Assembly (NCBI GenBank): GCA_023105745.1
Contig: JALGQZ010000020.1
Span: 3,006,001 to 3,070,000, forward strand
DNA: 64,000 nucleotides
Source of the DNA: Austropuccinia psidii
Taxonomy: Eukaryota > Basidiomycota > Pucciniomycetes > Pucciniales > Sphaerophragmiaceae
Direction: 5' to 3'
The position numbers were made by a program, and so were the translations under genes. The notes under the pieces are model-generated. The model was not told the DNA's origin and did no database searches. It worked only from the letters and a program-made list of their open reading frames with translations. How positions within the stretch are numbered: the first letter of the stretch is position 1; every line of letters starts with the position of its first letter. Below, piece by piece: positions 11,501 to 25,057 of this stretch.

Positions 11501-14257
11501 GATGGTTGAAGATTTTAGAGCATTGAATACCTACACAGTTCCAGATAGGTATCCAATCCCTATAATTTAAGAAACATTGACCCAGTTGTCTAAAGCCAAG
11601 GATATAACATCAATGGATGCATTGAAAGGCTTTCACCAAACTTTTTTTGACGCCTACAGATAAGAGATTACTCAGAATTATCACTCACTGTGGTATTTAT
11701 AAGTATCTTAGGATGCCATTTGGTATTAAAAATGCACCATCTCATTATCAAAGAATGATGACTACCATCTTCCCCACAGAATTATCTGAAGGATGGCTTA
11801 TCATCTATATTGATGATATTATCATATTTTCTGATTCGTGGTCTTTGCACCTTGAAAGACTTGCAAGAGTACTTCACAAAGTTGCAGAAGTGAATATGAA
11901 GATTTCATTCAAGAAATGTAATTTTGGTTTTGAAGAGCTCAAAGCATTAGGACGTATTGTTTATGGTTGAAGCTTGGGTATTGACAAAAATAAAGCGGCA
12001 TCAGTCTTACTTAAGCCAATACCCCAGAATAAAAAAGAAATTATTTCTTTTCTAGGATTCTCCAGTTATTATAGGAAACACTTGAAAGACTTTGCAATTC
12101 TAGCCAAGTCACTCTACAGAATCTGTGATCAACAAAAAGCATTTTAGATGACACAGGAGAGAATTAAATCTTATGAGAAGATAAGGAAAAATCTTACAGA
12201 AGCACCCTTACTCCTCATGCCTGACTGGAATATACCTTTTAAATTGTACATTTATGCATGTGGAGATGGATTAGGGGCATCTTTACATCAAGTTCAAATT
12301 ATTGATGACAAACCTACAGAAGGACCAGTTTGTTACATCTCAAGACAAATCCAACCAACAGAAGCCAGATATGGTGCAAGCCAAATGGAGTGCTTATGTT
12401 TGGTATGGGCACTTGAGAAATTACACTATCATCTTGATGGAAGTGTTTTCGAAGTGATAACTGACTGTAATGCTGTGAAATCACTTCTTAACATGAAAAC
12501 TTCCAACAGACATATGTTTAAATGGCAAATAGCCATTCAATAATATAGAGGGAACATGACTATAGTTCATAAATCAGGAAACATTCACAATAATGCTGAT
12601 GGACTTAGAAGGTGTGCATTAGCTAACACTCCTGATAATCCAGCTTATGTACCTTTGGAAGCAGAACCACAAATTCCAATTGAGGGAATTAACATAACTG
12701 ATATTGGGACTGAACTTTTTGAAGAAGTCAGGGAGTGTTATAAGCAAGACAAGAATTGCCATATATTGACTTCCTTATTAGATAAAAACTGCAAAGATAC
12801 ATCTTTAGTCAATTCACTGGATGAATTTTGGAAGAATTCTTATTCTGAAGGAAGATTTCACTTGTTTGATGGGATTATTTACCACAGAGCCAAACATTCT
12901 TGTGTAATGACGTTGTGTAACAAATTGCTTATCAATACCATTATTCATGAATGCCATGATAGAATATACTCTGGACACCTTTCAGAGGACAGAACACTTG
13001 AAAAAGTGAAGAACTGTGGATGGTGGCCATTTTGGAGAAAAGAGACCATTGAATATTGCCATACCAGTGACAGATGTCAAAAGGCAAACAGGAGTACAGG
13101 CAAGAAATTTGGACTTATGATCCATATTCAAGAACCAAAATCCCCTTGAGAAGTTGTTCACATGGATCTGGTCACAGCACTTCCTCCAAGTGGTGACAAG
13201 AGTTATAATTCTTGTTTAGTCACTGTAGACAGATATTGCAAGGCTCCCATATTCATACATGTCATAAAGATGACACAGCTATGCATACAGCTCTTCTTCT
13301 ATGGAGTAGAGGTATTTATCATACAAGATTATTTAAGAATATCATAAGTGACAGAGATCCCAACTTCAAATCTGCACTTTGGACCAATCTACATAGATTG
13401 TTTGGGACTAAGTTATCATTCTCTACAGCATATCACCCTCAAACAGATGGGCTAGCAGAGAAAATGATTCAAGCTTTAGAAGACATGATCAGGAGATTTT
13501 GTGCATATGGGTTAGAATTCAAATAATCAGATGGCTTTACCCATGACTGGTGCACTCTTATACCTGCATTAGAATTGTAATATAAGACATCAGTCTATTC
13601 TTCCACAGGTCAAAATCCTGCTATGTTAGAGAAAGGATGGAATCCAAGAATCCCAGCAGATATACTGAGGAAATACTTGATTGACATTCATCCTAGAGCT
13701 TCCATCTCCAAACTAATGCTTGATAAAGTGACACATCATGCAAAAAAAAGTATGAATAATGCCTTTGAATATGCTAAACAGAAGTGGGACAAGAGTCACA
13801 AAGTACCAGACTTCAAATTAGGAGACTTAGTTCTAGTTTCAACCGTGAATTTCAATAATATCAAAGGCCAAAAAAACTTAAAGATTCTTATGTAGTACCT
13901 TTTTTTATTGTTGCCTTAAATGGAACCAATTCAGTCTAAGTGGAATTAAGTGGTGAATTGGAAAATAAACACCCCACCTTTCCAGTCAGCCTGATAAAAC
14001 CTTATCAACAAACTAACAAAGAATTGTTTCCTTTAAGGAACCCAACTCCTTTGACTGTACCACCAGTGGAACAGGATGAAGACAAACAGATAAATAAAGT
14101 CATTAAAGAAAGGAGACTTAGGGGTAAAAATCAAAGAGAATATCTTGTCACATATAGAAATCCAGTACATGAAGATTAATGGCTGGCAGAATCAGAAATA
14201 CCTGACTCAAATAAACTATCAAGAAGATTTAGACATGAAAGAAGGCCACAAGGCTGA
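8545..14257 (+). pseudogene. Gag-pol polyprotein relic of alpha-1
   Basis: Colinear with the alpha-2 polyprotein but broken at a dozen or more places. Examples: TGA after QPD near 8590, TAA near 8978, a 4-bp ACCA duplication near 9853, TGA at about 10015, TAA near 11401, and several more in RT and integrase. Recognisable parts in order: basic/serine-rich N-terminus; Gag capsid-like domain about 9815-10330; CCHC knuckle 10401-10442 (C-x2-C-x4-H-x4-C kept); protease DTG 10764-10772; reverse transcriptase with YIDD about 11806-11817; RNase H about 12200-12560; integrase HHCC zinc finger, with the second histidine kept (12976-12978); D,D,E core to about 13480; chromodomain about 14100-14240. Ends at TGA 14255-14257. 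The function was reverse transcription and targeted integration; this copy is dead. Confidence 0.9.
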
Positions 14258-14388
14258 ATATGTCTATAAATGTGCTTTTATTTACTTGATCTGGGTAATG
14301 AAAAGAGGTTGGAAAGTGGACATTAACCCCCTTTGGGCCTTTTTATTCTTTATACCATTGATAAAATTGTAGTACACTTTTATTTTTT

Positions 14389-14400
14389 GGTGAGAGGAAA
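14389..14400 (+). other. Polypurine tract of alpha-1
   Basis: GGTGAGAGGAAA directly abuts the 3' LTR; alpha-2 has GGTGGGAGGGAA in the same place. It primes plus-strand DNA synthesis in LTR retrotransposons. Confidence 0.8.
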
Positions 14401-16309
14401 TGTGAGCCTTGAGGTATATTTTACATACCAAAATAGGCCACAATTCTCTTAAAAATAAACTCTGAACTATGAATAACCCATAATGAATGCATATATTCAA
14501 AATTCATCATTTTTGATTTCAGAAAAGATGAATAACTTTTTATTGAGTATGTAAATCCATGGATTTAAGGCCAGATTTGGATTATACACAAAAATTCACC
14601 TAGGGCAGCTCCATAGAGTGAATAAGCTCAAATCAACTCTTTGAGGTGGCAATATGCAAAATACTTCAATACCACATAAAAGATCTGTGAAACTTTTTGT
14701 TTTTCTCTATTTTATGCCAAAGTAATGGGAATGTGAGCAATCCCATGTTACATATACACTAAGAATAGTGTTATGCATGTTTTGTACACCTAATATCATG
14801 GTATTCTTACATGCACCTTTGGTACACCCATAGTGGATATCTCACTTGAAGCTTAAAATTGTATTTTGACGTAAAAAAAATTAGCAAGGGGGACAAAAGA
14901 CATCAAAGAGAGCCAGGGTACCCAGCTTCTGAGGCCTCTGAGGCATGGACAGCTCCAAATCTTGGATCCATGGCTGATCTTTTTCCAATTGGTAAACTTA
15001 AACCTTTTGGGAACTTGGTTACCATGTTACAACTACAGTAAATTATAAGAAAATAGCAAATAACCTGCTATTTTGACGTACCAAGGAGGTAAAGAACAAC
15101 TTGGACTCCTGTAACCATGTCAATTCTTAATGACTTACCATGGATAGACCCCAAAGAAGTAATTAAAACCCTTTTTTGACTAGTATCCATTGATTTACCT
15201 CATAGCAACCAGCCATATACTGCTATTTGCAATTCTATGTAGAATTGAGGTAAAAACTTCAAAAGTTCATTAAAAATACAATTCTTAATGAATCTTTCTG
15301 AGACTTTCAGGACCAATTAAGAAGTGTATTATTCATATGAAAATCAAAACTAATTACACTTGTATATGTAAAATTAAAAGGTTTACTTACAGTCCATTCT
15401 TGATGATTCCACGTGAAACACAGAATCTCTAAAAATTTACAGAAGATACATTCTGTGATGAAATTTCCAATAACATTGATAACATTGTAAACTCAATGAT
15501 TATTTTGGAATTAAAGAAGATTTACAGTTTTTGCTCCTTTTATTATTAACCATAAATGGGTTGGTAGTCAAGTAAAAGCCTCAATTAAGTAATTATGATA
15601 ATCTTACATGACAACAAATGATGCAATCAATACTCCAAAAAGTTTTATTGTTTTCTCACTTGCTGGTTTTTCAGTTTTCTCCATAGCATGCCTCTGTGAG
15701 CTGTCTTAGACTTAAAAGAGGCCTCCTCTTGCTGTTTTTTCCACCTCATCACATTATTATATTATACCTTTATTACCAAACAAGTAAGTATCAGTTAAAA
15801 CTATTTCCTAAGTGTTTTATTCTTTCGGAAATCAATCAGAAAGAGGTTAAATCATAGAAATAAACTATAATTTTATTTAATACTGTTATAAATCAATTTT
15901 GATCCATTAAATCCACAGTTCCATGTCAAATTTCTCTACTATTATCATCTAAAAGGTTCATTGGATTAATAGTTAGTAATTTATCTCAATTATTAAATTT
16001 TTTCTCTAGTAATAGTTCTCTTCAAGAATTATCTTTATAATTACTCTTTTAAAAGACAGTTATATATTAAAATAATTTTATTATTTTAATAAAAGAAGTT
16101 TTTATTGTTAAATTCTTCTTGTAATTGATTCTTGTGGACAATTACTGCTTACTGTTATAATCACTAGTAGTGTATAACACACAAAAGAAAAAATTCTTCA
16201 ATTATTTAATTGTGGTTAGAATAATCCTTATCATTATATTTCATAAGAGCAGTCATAGTACTGTTGATTAATAGTAATATTATCAACAGTTTCATAGATA
16301 CATCTTACA
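14401..16309 (+). repeat. 3' LTR of alpha-1
   Basis: 1909 bp, TGTGAGCC...CTTACA. It has the segment that the 5' LTR lost. ORFs in it (for example 14859-15041) have no support. Confidence 0.92.
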
Positions 16310-16498
16310 CTATTCATAGCACTAACACTGCCATTCATAACATTAACAATAACATAAAAATACCAAAAATGGCATCCAAAATTAAATAACAATGCCATAA
16401 ATGGCATCAACAATTAAATAAAAATTCCATAAATGGAATCAACAATGAAATAACAATTCCATAGATGGAATCAATAATGAACTTCATTCCATAATTGG
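16310..16498. repeat. Minisatellite with palindromic core
   Basis: About six degenerate 30-33-bp units. Each pairs a palindrome such as ATGCCATAAATGGCAT, ATTCCATAAATGGAAT or ATTCCATAGATGGAAT with a linker like CAACAATTAAATAA. The palindromes change on both arms together (GCC/GGC to TCC/GGA). The array lies inside the small inverted-repeat element and was the landing site of alpha-1. Confidence 0.75.
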
Positions 16499-16636
16499 GC
16501 TTTTTTCCCAATACAGGTTATTTTAGCTTAATTTTCATTCAAAGACACCTCTCATGTGTTTTTACTAATAACCTACATGTTTTTACCAATTCATGGCAGA
16601 AAACATTTAAGGGATTATGTGGGTTTACCCAAGCCC

Positions 16637-16893
16637 TATATATAAATCAAAGTGTTTGTCTGAAATTATCTTTAATTATTCCAAATAACGGAATCCAAAA
16701 TTGCCTTTTTAACATTCAAAAATTTCAAAATTCAGTTTCAAATATTCAAAGGTAGCTCAAAGTTGATTTGGAAGATTTCTTAAGGCTGAAAATTCAATAT
16801 TGAATATTCAAGGACCCTAAAAATTCAACAAATTTGAAAAAGCTATGTTTTTATTAGTAACGCTTACCTATTGCTTCATAGTTGAACCTTACA
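16637..16893 (+). repeat. Probable end of the 5' LTR of gamma (remnant)
   Basis: The last 30 bp (TTCATAGTTGAACCTTACA) resemble the ends of alpha LTRs and of the gamma 3' LTR at 25057, and are followed by TATGAGGGTCTGGC, like the TTTGGGGGCCTGGC after alpha 5' LTRs. Upstream homology to the gamma 3' LTR could not be followed; the rest may be lost or have diverged beyond sight. Confidence 0.4.
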
Positions 16894-17397
16894 TATGAGG
16901 GTCTGGCAGTCATATTTACTTACAGACCTTATAAAATCATTGAAATTAGGTCCATCTAATAAGAAGCTATATTCATCATAATAATTTATATAATAAATAT
17001 ATATTTGTTGAATTTGTAAACTATTGAGGCATTTGGAAAGTAATTTTGTTGCCTTACACATGGCTTTTTACATACTTAGAATTGAAATATATTTCTTTGA
17101 GTGACTCTAGTAATTGAATAAGATGTTTATAAATTATAAATATAAATTTATGACATAATTTAATTAAAGTATCTAATTATTATTATTTTCATTTAAAAAC
17201 TTATTATTTGTTTGAAAAATTGAAAATTCCAAATTAAAACAAATAAATAATCATTTTGTCCCTTTTTTCACTTATATCTCCTATAAAGAAAATATAAAAA
17301 GAAATTTTTATGTTCAAATTTCCATATATTGTTAAAAAGACACTCTTTTTAGAAGACCTATATTCATTTGTCTTTTTAGGGTTTGTATATAGCCCAA

Positions 17398-20300
17398 CAG
17401 AGGATAACCAAACCAATGTTGAAATATTTCTGGAAGAAACAGTTGAAATTTCTCAAACAAAAAAAGCAACTAAGAAAATGAAATCCAGAAAATTAGTTTT
17501 TCCTGGACCTGCCATTCAGAACTATGAAGTTGAGAACCTTTCTTAAATTCCATAAAAAGCGAATTTCATTATTTTTTAATTCCTTTTTTCATTATTATTC
17601 TTCATTTCTTAATATTACTGCTAGAAGAGGTTCTCAATAATCCATCCAATGAGATGGAAGTGGACTCAGAGGTGGAAATGATCCCACAAAAGGTAAAATA
17701 AAGAGGAAATTCCCTGGTGGAAAAGAATTCACACAAGGAAGCTCCATATCCCACAGGAAAGTCCTTGAAATTAATATTACTCCTGAACCTGAATTAGAAC
17801 TAGGTGTGAGTCATTAAAACAGGAATAAAGCAAATTTAGAGGGATTGAATAGACATACATCAGCCAGTACAAAAAGTACTACACAGTCCATAAAGAAAAG
17901 GACTGGGAAATGTTACCCCAAATCCACCATGGAGTGATGAACTCTTGGCACATCCTCAAGAAATTCCTTCAAGGGGAGGAAATAGTGAAATACCCTCAAA
18001 TAAAGTATATAAAGGAATGGCACAACAAAAAGAGGGAGGCAAGAAAGGAAACAGCCTCGGTAGCTTTTACCAGAAAGCCTAAAACCAACCATCCTTCCCA
18101 GGAGGGAAAAAAGAACAAGAAAAAGAATTGAAGGAAACCATATTCCCCCAGTTGAAGGAACTCAAGAATTCAAAAAGATTTTATGGACAATAATTCCAAC
18201 AGGGCCAGAAACTTGATTGAATTCAAGGAAAAAGAGGAATAAAAAATGAGAAAACCATCTTTCCCAAAGAAATTTCTTTGTCTCCTTATGTTGTTAAGAC
18301 TTCAACAGAAATTAAAAATAGCATCTTCTTTTTAGCAGACATTAAACATAGTGTATTATAATTAAAAGATATAAACAACAGTATATTATCTTTATCCCAA
18401 ATTGCTTCAAAAAATAAGAAAGAAATAGATAATATCAAACTTATGGCTTAAAATAATAAACCAAAGATTTGAATTAAAAATACTCAAAAATAAATATAAG
18501 GACAACAAGATTTGTATAAATACATAAAAGATATAAAAGTAAAGAATTTGAAAATTGCTTCTGACCAAATTATTGATAAGCTTACAGAAAAATTGAACAA
18601 ATTGTCCCTTTATGTTGAGAAATTCCAAGAAAATATTTAATCACACCAAAAAATGCTTTTGGACCATTGAGAGAAGGGGGATTAAATTGAAAGTGGAATT
18701 AGATTTGTTACTGATTAAATTGATAAAAGAAATGAGGCCAACTTAAATATTCCAAAGTTATCAACCTCATTTTCCCATATAAGAAGCCCTGTCAAACCAA
18801 AAGAGGAGATAACAAATACCTTTATATCAGGTTTCAGTCATCAATACAATAATACAGTTTTAATAAAAGAAGCACTTAAGCTTAAATAATGGAAAAGACT
18901 CACAGGCAAAGGTGAATATGACCATTTGTCATTTATCAAAACACTTGATATTTTGAAAGAGGATTAGGCCATACCAGATGAGTTACTCACTGCAAAATTA
19001 CATCCATTGTTTGAAAAATATGCAAAAAGATGGTATTCTGATCTAAGAAAGACAAATGGAAAAAATAATGGGTCTTGGTTGAAAAATGAGATACTAACCA
19101 AATGGGAGAATGATGCCTGGAGGAATAAAATAGAAAATTAATTTGAAAATTCATTATTTGACCCAGATATGGACAAAAATTCAACTTTATTCTTGAAGAA
19201 AGTTTAAATCTTGAATTTCTTATATCCAGAAATGTCACAAAAAATGGTACACATCAAAATAATCCAGAAATCTTGAGGGGAACTAGAGCATGTCCTAATC
19301 ATCAGGTGCATAGAATCATGTTCCACATAAGAGTACATTAATGCACTAGAAGACAGTGTGACAAGAACCACCCAAACCAACTAAAAATGAACAAAGAAAA
19401 TTCCATAACTGGGGTGGAATTGGACATTTAGCCAATAATTGCCTTACAAAAGCAAAAATAAACAAAATTGTGAAACAGAAGACCACAATGATAAGAAAGA
19501 AGGGTCTGAATATGAATTAGAAAATTAGGAATCAGAAACCTCTGAGAGTGATGAAATCAATATAATTAATATACAAATTAACAATTTTTATTTAATCTAT
19601 CAAGTATTTGATGTAAACTTGAATTTAACACAATTTGGAACATCTGATTGAAGCCTCACAAATATAAAAGATTCCAAATTGAATAGAACCAAAACTAAAA
19701 GAGGAATGGGCTATACAGCTGGAAAATAACGTATAAGTATTGTTCTGATAAGCAATTAAGAGGCAAGGATAAATCTAGACACAGGTGCATATTGTACTTG
19801 TGTTGGAAAAGATTATCTAAAAACCCTTATACCAGATCTTCAAGATATTCTTTTTCAAAATACAAGGGATCATCTTTAGTAGCTCAAGTAAAATTAATAA
19901 ACCCCTTTTCATTATTAATTTAATATTAGTTTTCCCACACCCTTCTCAATGCATAAAAATAAAATTAGAGTTTGTAGTAATGGAAAACTGTACCAGTAAC
20001 CATTTTGTACTTGGAAATGACTAATAAATTTATGGCATAAATATCTCAAACCAAAAAAGAGAGGTATTTTTTAACAGGAGAAAAGAAAATCAATCTAATT
20101 TGTGAATAAAAAAATGCCTTTACAACTGATAAAGAACCATTACGTACTATTATTGGACATGAAGTAGATATTATTTTGGGGGTAGAAAAACCTTATCCAC
20201 CTGTGTTAAGAAGACCAGCTTATCCAGACAGCCCAAGAGCTTAAGAATCCTTAGAGGTCCAAATTAAAGAACTAATGGACCCAGGGGTTCTAAGGAAAGA

Positions 20301-23050
20301 AGGACATAATGAACAGGTAGAGGTAACTACACCTTTTCTTGTAACCTGGCACAAGGGGAGTTCAATGATGGTAGGGGAGTTTAGAGCTCTGAATACCTAT
20401 GCAATCCCTGAAAGATATCCAATACCTAGAATACATGAAGCCTTGAAACTTTTTTCACAAGCTAAGTTTATCACAGCCATGGATGTGCTTCAGGGCTTTC
20501 ACCAGAATGTCTTAGCAGTCAATTCCAAGAAACTACTAATAATAATAGCCCATGGCATATATGAATACCTAAGAATGGAATTTGGCATAAATAACTCCCC
20601 TTCCAATTATCAAAGAATAATGAATACCATAGTCCCTGAGTAACTGTCAGAGGGATGGCTTATAATTTACATTGATGATATCATAGCTCTTTCAGAAACT
20701 TGGGAAAATCACCTTACAAGACTTGAAATATTCTTATTAAAGATTGTTCATCTCAATGTGAAGATATCCTTGGAAGATTTCACTATTCACATAGTGAGCT
20801 AAAAGCACTACAACATATTGTATCTAGGCTAAGCTTAGTCGTAGATAAAAACAAAGAAGCAGCAGTACTTTTTAAACCAGTTCCCAAAGATCACAAAAAA
20901 AGAAGGTCATTCTTAGGATTTGCTGCATATTCCAGAAAACATATAAAGGACTTTTCAAGAATTTCAAAATCCCTTATTAAGCTTTGTAATTAAAAAACAG
21001 TATATGAAATTACTGAAGACAGAGTCAAAGCATATGAGGAACTAAAAGAAAAACACTCTCAAATTTCCCTTATCTCTTAATTCCAGATTGGAAATTACCT
21101 TTCAAATTGTACATTGATGCTTGTGGAGAATTATTAGGTACTGCGCTACACCAAACACAAATTATCAATGACAAGCCTGATGAGGGACCAATTTTCTTTA
21201 TTTCTAGAAAAATTAAGCCAAAAGAAGCTAGGTATTTGGCAAGTCAGATGGAATAACCTTTCCTAGTGTGGGATCTAGAAAAACTACATTATTACCTACA
21301 TGGAATTGTCTTTGATGTTATTACAGAATGTAATTCTGTAAAATCATTACTAAAAGTGAAGATACTAAACAGAAAAATTCTGATATTAAAAATTTCTATC
21401 CAAGATTATAGAGAAAATATAACTATATAACATCAATCTGGAAATATTCATAAAATTTAGATGGCTTAAGCAGATGGGCTCCAGAAAATATACCTGATAA
21501 CCCAGAATGGATACCACAGGAGCCAGAAAAACATATATAAGGAATATATGTCACAGAAATTGGCACATAATTTTCCAGCCAATTAAGAGAGAGATATAAA
21601 GTGGACAAAAAATGCCACCTTTCATGCTAACTCTCAAGGAAAGAAAGTAAATATACATCATTATCTTCAAAATTGGATGAAATATGGAAAAAGGCTTATT
21701 TTTAAGGAATATTTAGCTTACTGGATGTATTTCTTTATCATAGAACAAAAAAATACATGTGTTATGACATTAAAAGACAGAATTTTAATAAAACCTATAT
21801 TCCATGAATGCAATGATAGTGTTTCTTCTGGATGGATATCAGAGGACAGGACACTAGAAAGAGTAAAGAATTCTTATTGGTAGGAAAATTGGAGAAAAGA
21901 TATTTCATAATATTGCCAAACTTGTGACATTTGCCAAAAAAGGAAACAGAGCCACAGGAAAGAAATTTGGAATGACAATCCAAGTCAAAGAGCCAAAATC
22001 CTCATGGGAAATAGTCCATATGGACTGGGTAACAGCTCTGCCCCAGGAGGAGATAGTAGCTATAATTGTTTCCTAGTTTTAGTAGACATATATAGCAAAC
22101 ACCTATATTCTAACATTGTAACAAGGATGGAAAAGCTATGGATACATCCATAATGATATGGAATGAAGTAATTAGCCCCAGGGGCTTATTCTAAAATATG
22201 CTAAGTAATAGAGAGCTTATATTAACTTTAGCCTTATCACAAATCTTATTAACCTGTTTGGGAAAAAACTATCATTCTCAACAGCCTATCACCCTCAAAA
22301 TGATGGCCTGGAATAAAGAACTATCCAAACACCAGAATAAATGATGAGAAGATTCTGTGCTTATTGACTAGATTTCTAATACCCTTATGGCTTTATCCAT
22401 GATTGGTGTACCTTAATACCAGCTCTTGAGCGGGAATATAAGACATCAATTCACTCATCCACTGGCAAAAATCCAGTAATGTTGCAAAAAGGTTGGAACC
22501 CCATATTACCTTATGACACTCTAAGGAAAGATTTAGTTGATTTTCACCCAATAGAGATGATATTTAAAATAATTCTTGATAAACAAAGGCGTCATGAAAA
22601 CAAATTTATGAAAGATTCTTTTAAATGTGCAAAAGAAAGGTGGGACAAAACTCATAGACCACCATATTTTAAAATAGGAGACCTAGTTCTAGTATCAGCA
22701 TTAAATTTTAATAACTATGAAAGACCAAAGGAATTAAATATTTCTTTGTAGAACCTTTTATGATAAAAGCCCTACATGGCCCTAGCTCTGTTTGGCTAGA
22801 ATTAACAGGTAATCTAATGAATAAACACCCAACATTCCCTTTAATTTTAATAAGGCCTTACAGTTCAAGTGATAAGAAATTTTTCCCCTAACAAATATAC
22901 CAAAAATTGGAATCCCCCCTATAAGAAAGCAAAGAAAGGAAAATTGTGAAAATCCTTAAAGAAAGGAGGACAAGAAACAAGAAAGAAATAGAATACCTTG
23001 TAAGGTATAGAAACCCAGCTCAAGAATATGAATGACTACTTGAGAAGGAT
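17398..23050 (+). pseudogene. Gag-pol polyprotein relic of gamma
   Basis: Colinear with alpha gag-pol, with stops every few dozen codons. Seen in order: a leader-exon-like acidic segment (17395-17545); lysine-rich Gag N-terminus to 18800; Gag core 18890-19370 (for example LTKWENDAWR); a knuckle at about 19405-19445 that keeps GHLANNC but not the full CCHC; protease DTG 19778-19786; reverse transcriptase from about 20180 with the longest open stretch 20275-20643 and YIDD 20668-20679; RNase H with YIDACGE about 21110; integrase finger about 21800-21930 with the GH histidine replaced by tryptophan (SGWISED); integrase core about 22010-22420; C-terminal segment 22479-22751; chromodomain remnant [12 protein letters not shown] about 22980-23020. 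Non-functional. Some of the ORFs inside are true pieces of this gene. Confidence 0.85.
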
Positions 23051-23217
23051 ATAACTAATGCTCACAAATTTTAGAGAAGGTTCAGAACTGAGAGAAGAAA
23101 ATAATAATAAACAATTCAAGTATTATTGAGCTTCAAGACTAAAAAATTCAATGGAAGAGGTAGGACAGTGGATGATACCCTAGATAATAAGATCAGATTG
23201 TGGTACAACCTCATTTT

Positions 23218-23228
23218 GTGGTAGGGGA
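23218..23228 (+). other. Polypurine tract of gamma
   Basis: GTGGTAGGGGA sits directly before the TGTGAG start of the 3' LTR, at the position and with the shape of the alpha tract GGTGGGAGGGAA. Confidence 0.55.
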
Positions 23229-25057
23229 TGTGAGAATTTGAGATATGACAAAATATCCAAAAAAGTTACAAAAAATATTATAGAACTTATTTTACTAATA
23301 AGAATTAAAATCCAAATCTTAAGAACAATTGAAATAAGTAAAAATTCAATAAAAAGGCATAAATTCTTGCATATATCAGAAGCCAATGGATAAACATGTG
23401 AAATTTATTGAACCATTGGATTTCCTATCCAAAGAGACATATATGACTCATTTATTTCATATATGTAAACCAAATACTTACTGAGACACCTGGATATATG
23501 CACTTTTATGATAAGTGCATATATTCATGGTTGGTAGCTCATATCTTTCCAAATACTAATGATAAAGAAATTATCCAAAGTCAAGGTTATCACAAAATAT
23601 TTTTAGAAACACATTTATAATATTTATTTTGCAAGTTATAAGTAAGCTTAAGAATAATAAAGAGAGATTTGTCAAAATGGCAATAACAGTTGACCACTTA
23701 AGCTTAGAAGTGGTGCAGACTTAGGAAAAAAGTAGATATTCAGATTCTATTAGCTCATATGTGAAGAATGAGATAAAATTCATCTTGATATTCAAGGTAT
23801 AAACCTATGAAGTTGTGGTTTAAAGTCTAAAATAGCAAGCTTTGACAGAAAAAATGGATTACAAGAAAAATCATCAAAAATAGAGTTTGGATGATGTCAT
23901 TAAATACTGTTGAAAGCTTTCTAAGCACTTGAAAAGCTATTAGAGTTAAAATGTTGAGCTTTAGTTGTGTGAAGAACTTCAAATTCATTAATGGTTAAAT
24001 TTAAGGTTTAAAAATGATCATTTTTGATCTTTAACTGTAATCTTATTTTAATCTTAACAGTTAAATAAGTGATAAAAATGAGAGATATTGATGTTTTATC
24101 ATTGAACCTACCTGAATACACAAAATTAAACTGTATTCCATGATTATGATGTGAGCAAGTTAGAGTTACAGTGATAACTCTAAAGTATTGCATAATAGTG
24201 AGATAAAGAGGCTTAATAATGCTTTGATCATCAACAAAGCCTATAATATTGCTTAAAAAAAGTGGATAACATCATTAAATGTCTGAAAGAATGTATTTGG
24301 TGACTAGAAGGAAGGATCTTTACTATATAATGACCCCTTCTTCCCCTGTTTCCAATTCAGAAACATCAAATTCAATAAGATGTTGAATAAAAGGTAATCC
24401 TATTTATTCTTTTATATATAGCTCATCTATTATAGAATACCAAAGTCTGAAATCTTAATAATAACTTAATTTTACATTATTGCACCAATAATTCAACATT
24501 ATTTGTTAAATTCTCTCAAAAATCTCTAAATCCATGTAAAAGAGTAAAAATTGTATTCCTATCTATTTTTTCAACTAAATTCTAAATAAGTTGTAATTGA
24601 ATTTCTAGGAAAAAAATTAATCAAAATTATTATATTAATTGTCAAAAGTAGGTTATTTTCTTGTATTATAATATTTTTCTCTATTATTACTCATTGATGA
24701 TTCTTCTATTAATATAAGAAGTATTTATATTAATATATAACTTTAATATTGGTAATTTTATTTTTATAAATTGTTATTTATTATCAATTGAAATTTTCCT
24801 AGGAGTTTACATCCTTTTTGTAAAAGTAATAAATTTCCATAAATATATAAATTTATTCATTTTATAATATTATTTTTACAATGAAATTCATATTCATTAT
24901 TCTTTATAAATCATATAAGATATTTATACCATAACTGTAATAATATTATATTATTATAATTATTTGAATCTTATATTTAATTTCTATTAAGGAATTCAGA
25001 GTAGAACAAGTAAAATATTAATAATTTTTACTTGTTGTTTCATAGTCAAGCCTTACA
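23229..25057 (+). repeat. 3' LTR of gamma
   Basis: About 1829 bp, TGTGAGAATTTGAG... to ...TTCATAGTCAAGCCTTACA. The start is set by the polypurine tract. The end differs by about 2 of 21 bases from alpha LTR ends. Its length is close to alpha LTRs (about 1920 bp). No coding content. Confidence 0.6.

Larger units (their letters stand above)
6096..16309 (+). mobile_element. Alpha-1: Ty3/gypsy chromovirus, full length but degenerate
   Basis: A 10.2-kb LTR retrotransposon with both LTRs, primer-binding region, gag-pol relic and polypurine tract. The target duplication CTATT is perfect (6091-6095 and 16310-16314). The two LTRs differ far more than those of alpha-2 (roughly one base in ten by eye, plus a 5' LTR deletion of about 40 bp), so this is an older insertion. 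Gag-pol has many stops and frameshifts, so the copy cannot move on its own. It sits inside the small inverted-repeat element copy 1. Confidence 0.93.
5656..16636. mobile_element. Small terminal-inverted-repeat element (MITE-like), copy 1, split by alpha-1
   Basis: Left end GGGTTCTGGTAAA follows TATATA (5650-5655); right end, read in reverse, is GGGCTTGGGTAAA and is followed by TATATA (16637-16642). A second pair of inverted blocks lies further in (ATGTAGG...AGTAAATACACAT on the left; a matching block near 16550-16580 in reverse). Without the nested chromovirus and one copy of its target duplication the element is about 760 bp. It carries no gene; a palindromic minisatellite fills its middle. 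It shares the ACCAATTCATGGC-type motif and GGGCT-like ends with the copy at 46068-48753, but in this copy the motif near the right end is in direct rather than inverted orientation, so some rearrangement has occurred. A TA or TATATA target suggests a Tc1/mariner- or PIF-type origin; this is inference. Confidence 0.5.
16894..25057 (+). mobile_element. Gamma: old, diverged Ty3/gypsy chromovirus relic
   Basis: Internal region plus a 3' LTR of an element from the same clade as alpha, clearly a different family: pol residues match but the LTRs hardly do. Primer-binding-like and polypurine-like sites are both present in diverged form. Its right end lies against, and probably within, a PIF/Harbinger transposase relic. 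It is older than alpha-1, judging by the density of stops. Confidence 0.75.
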
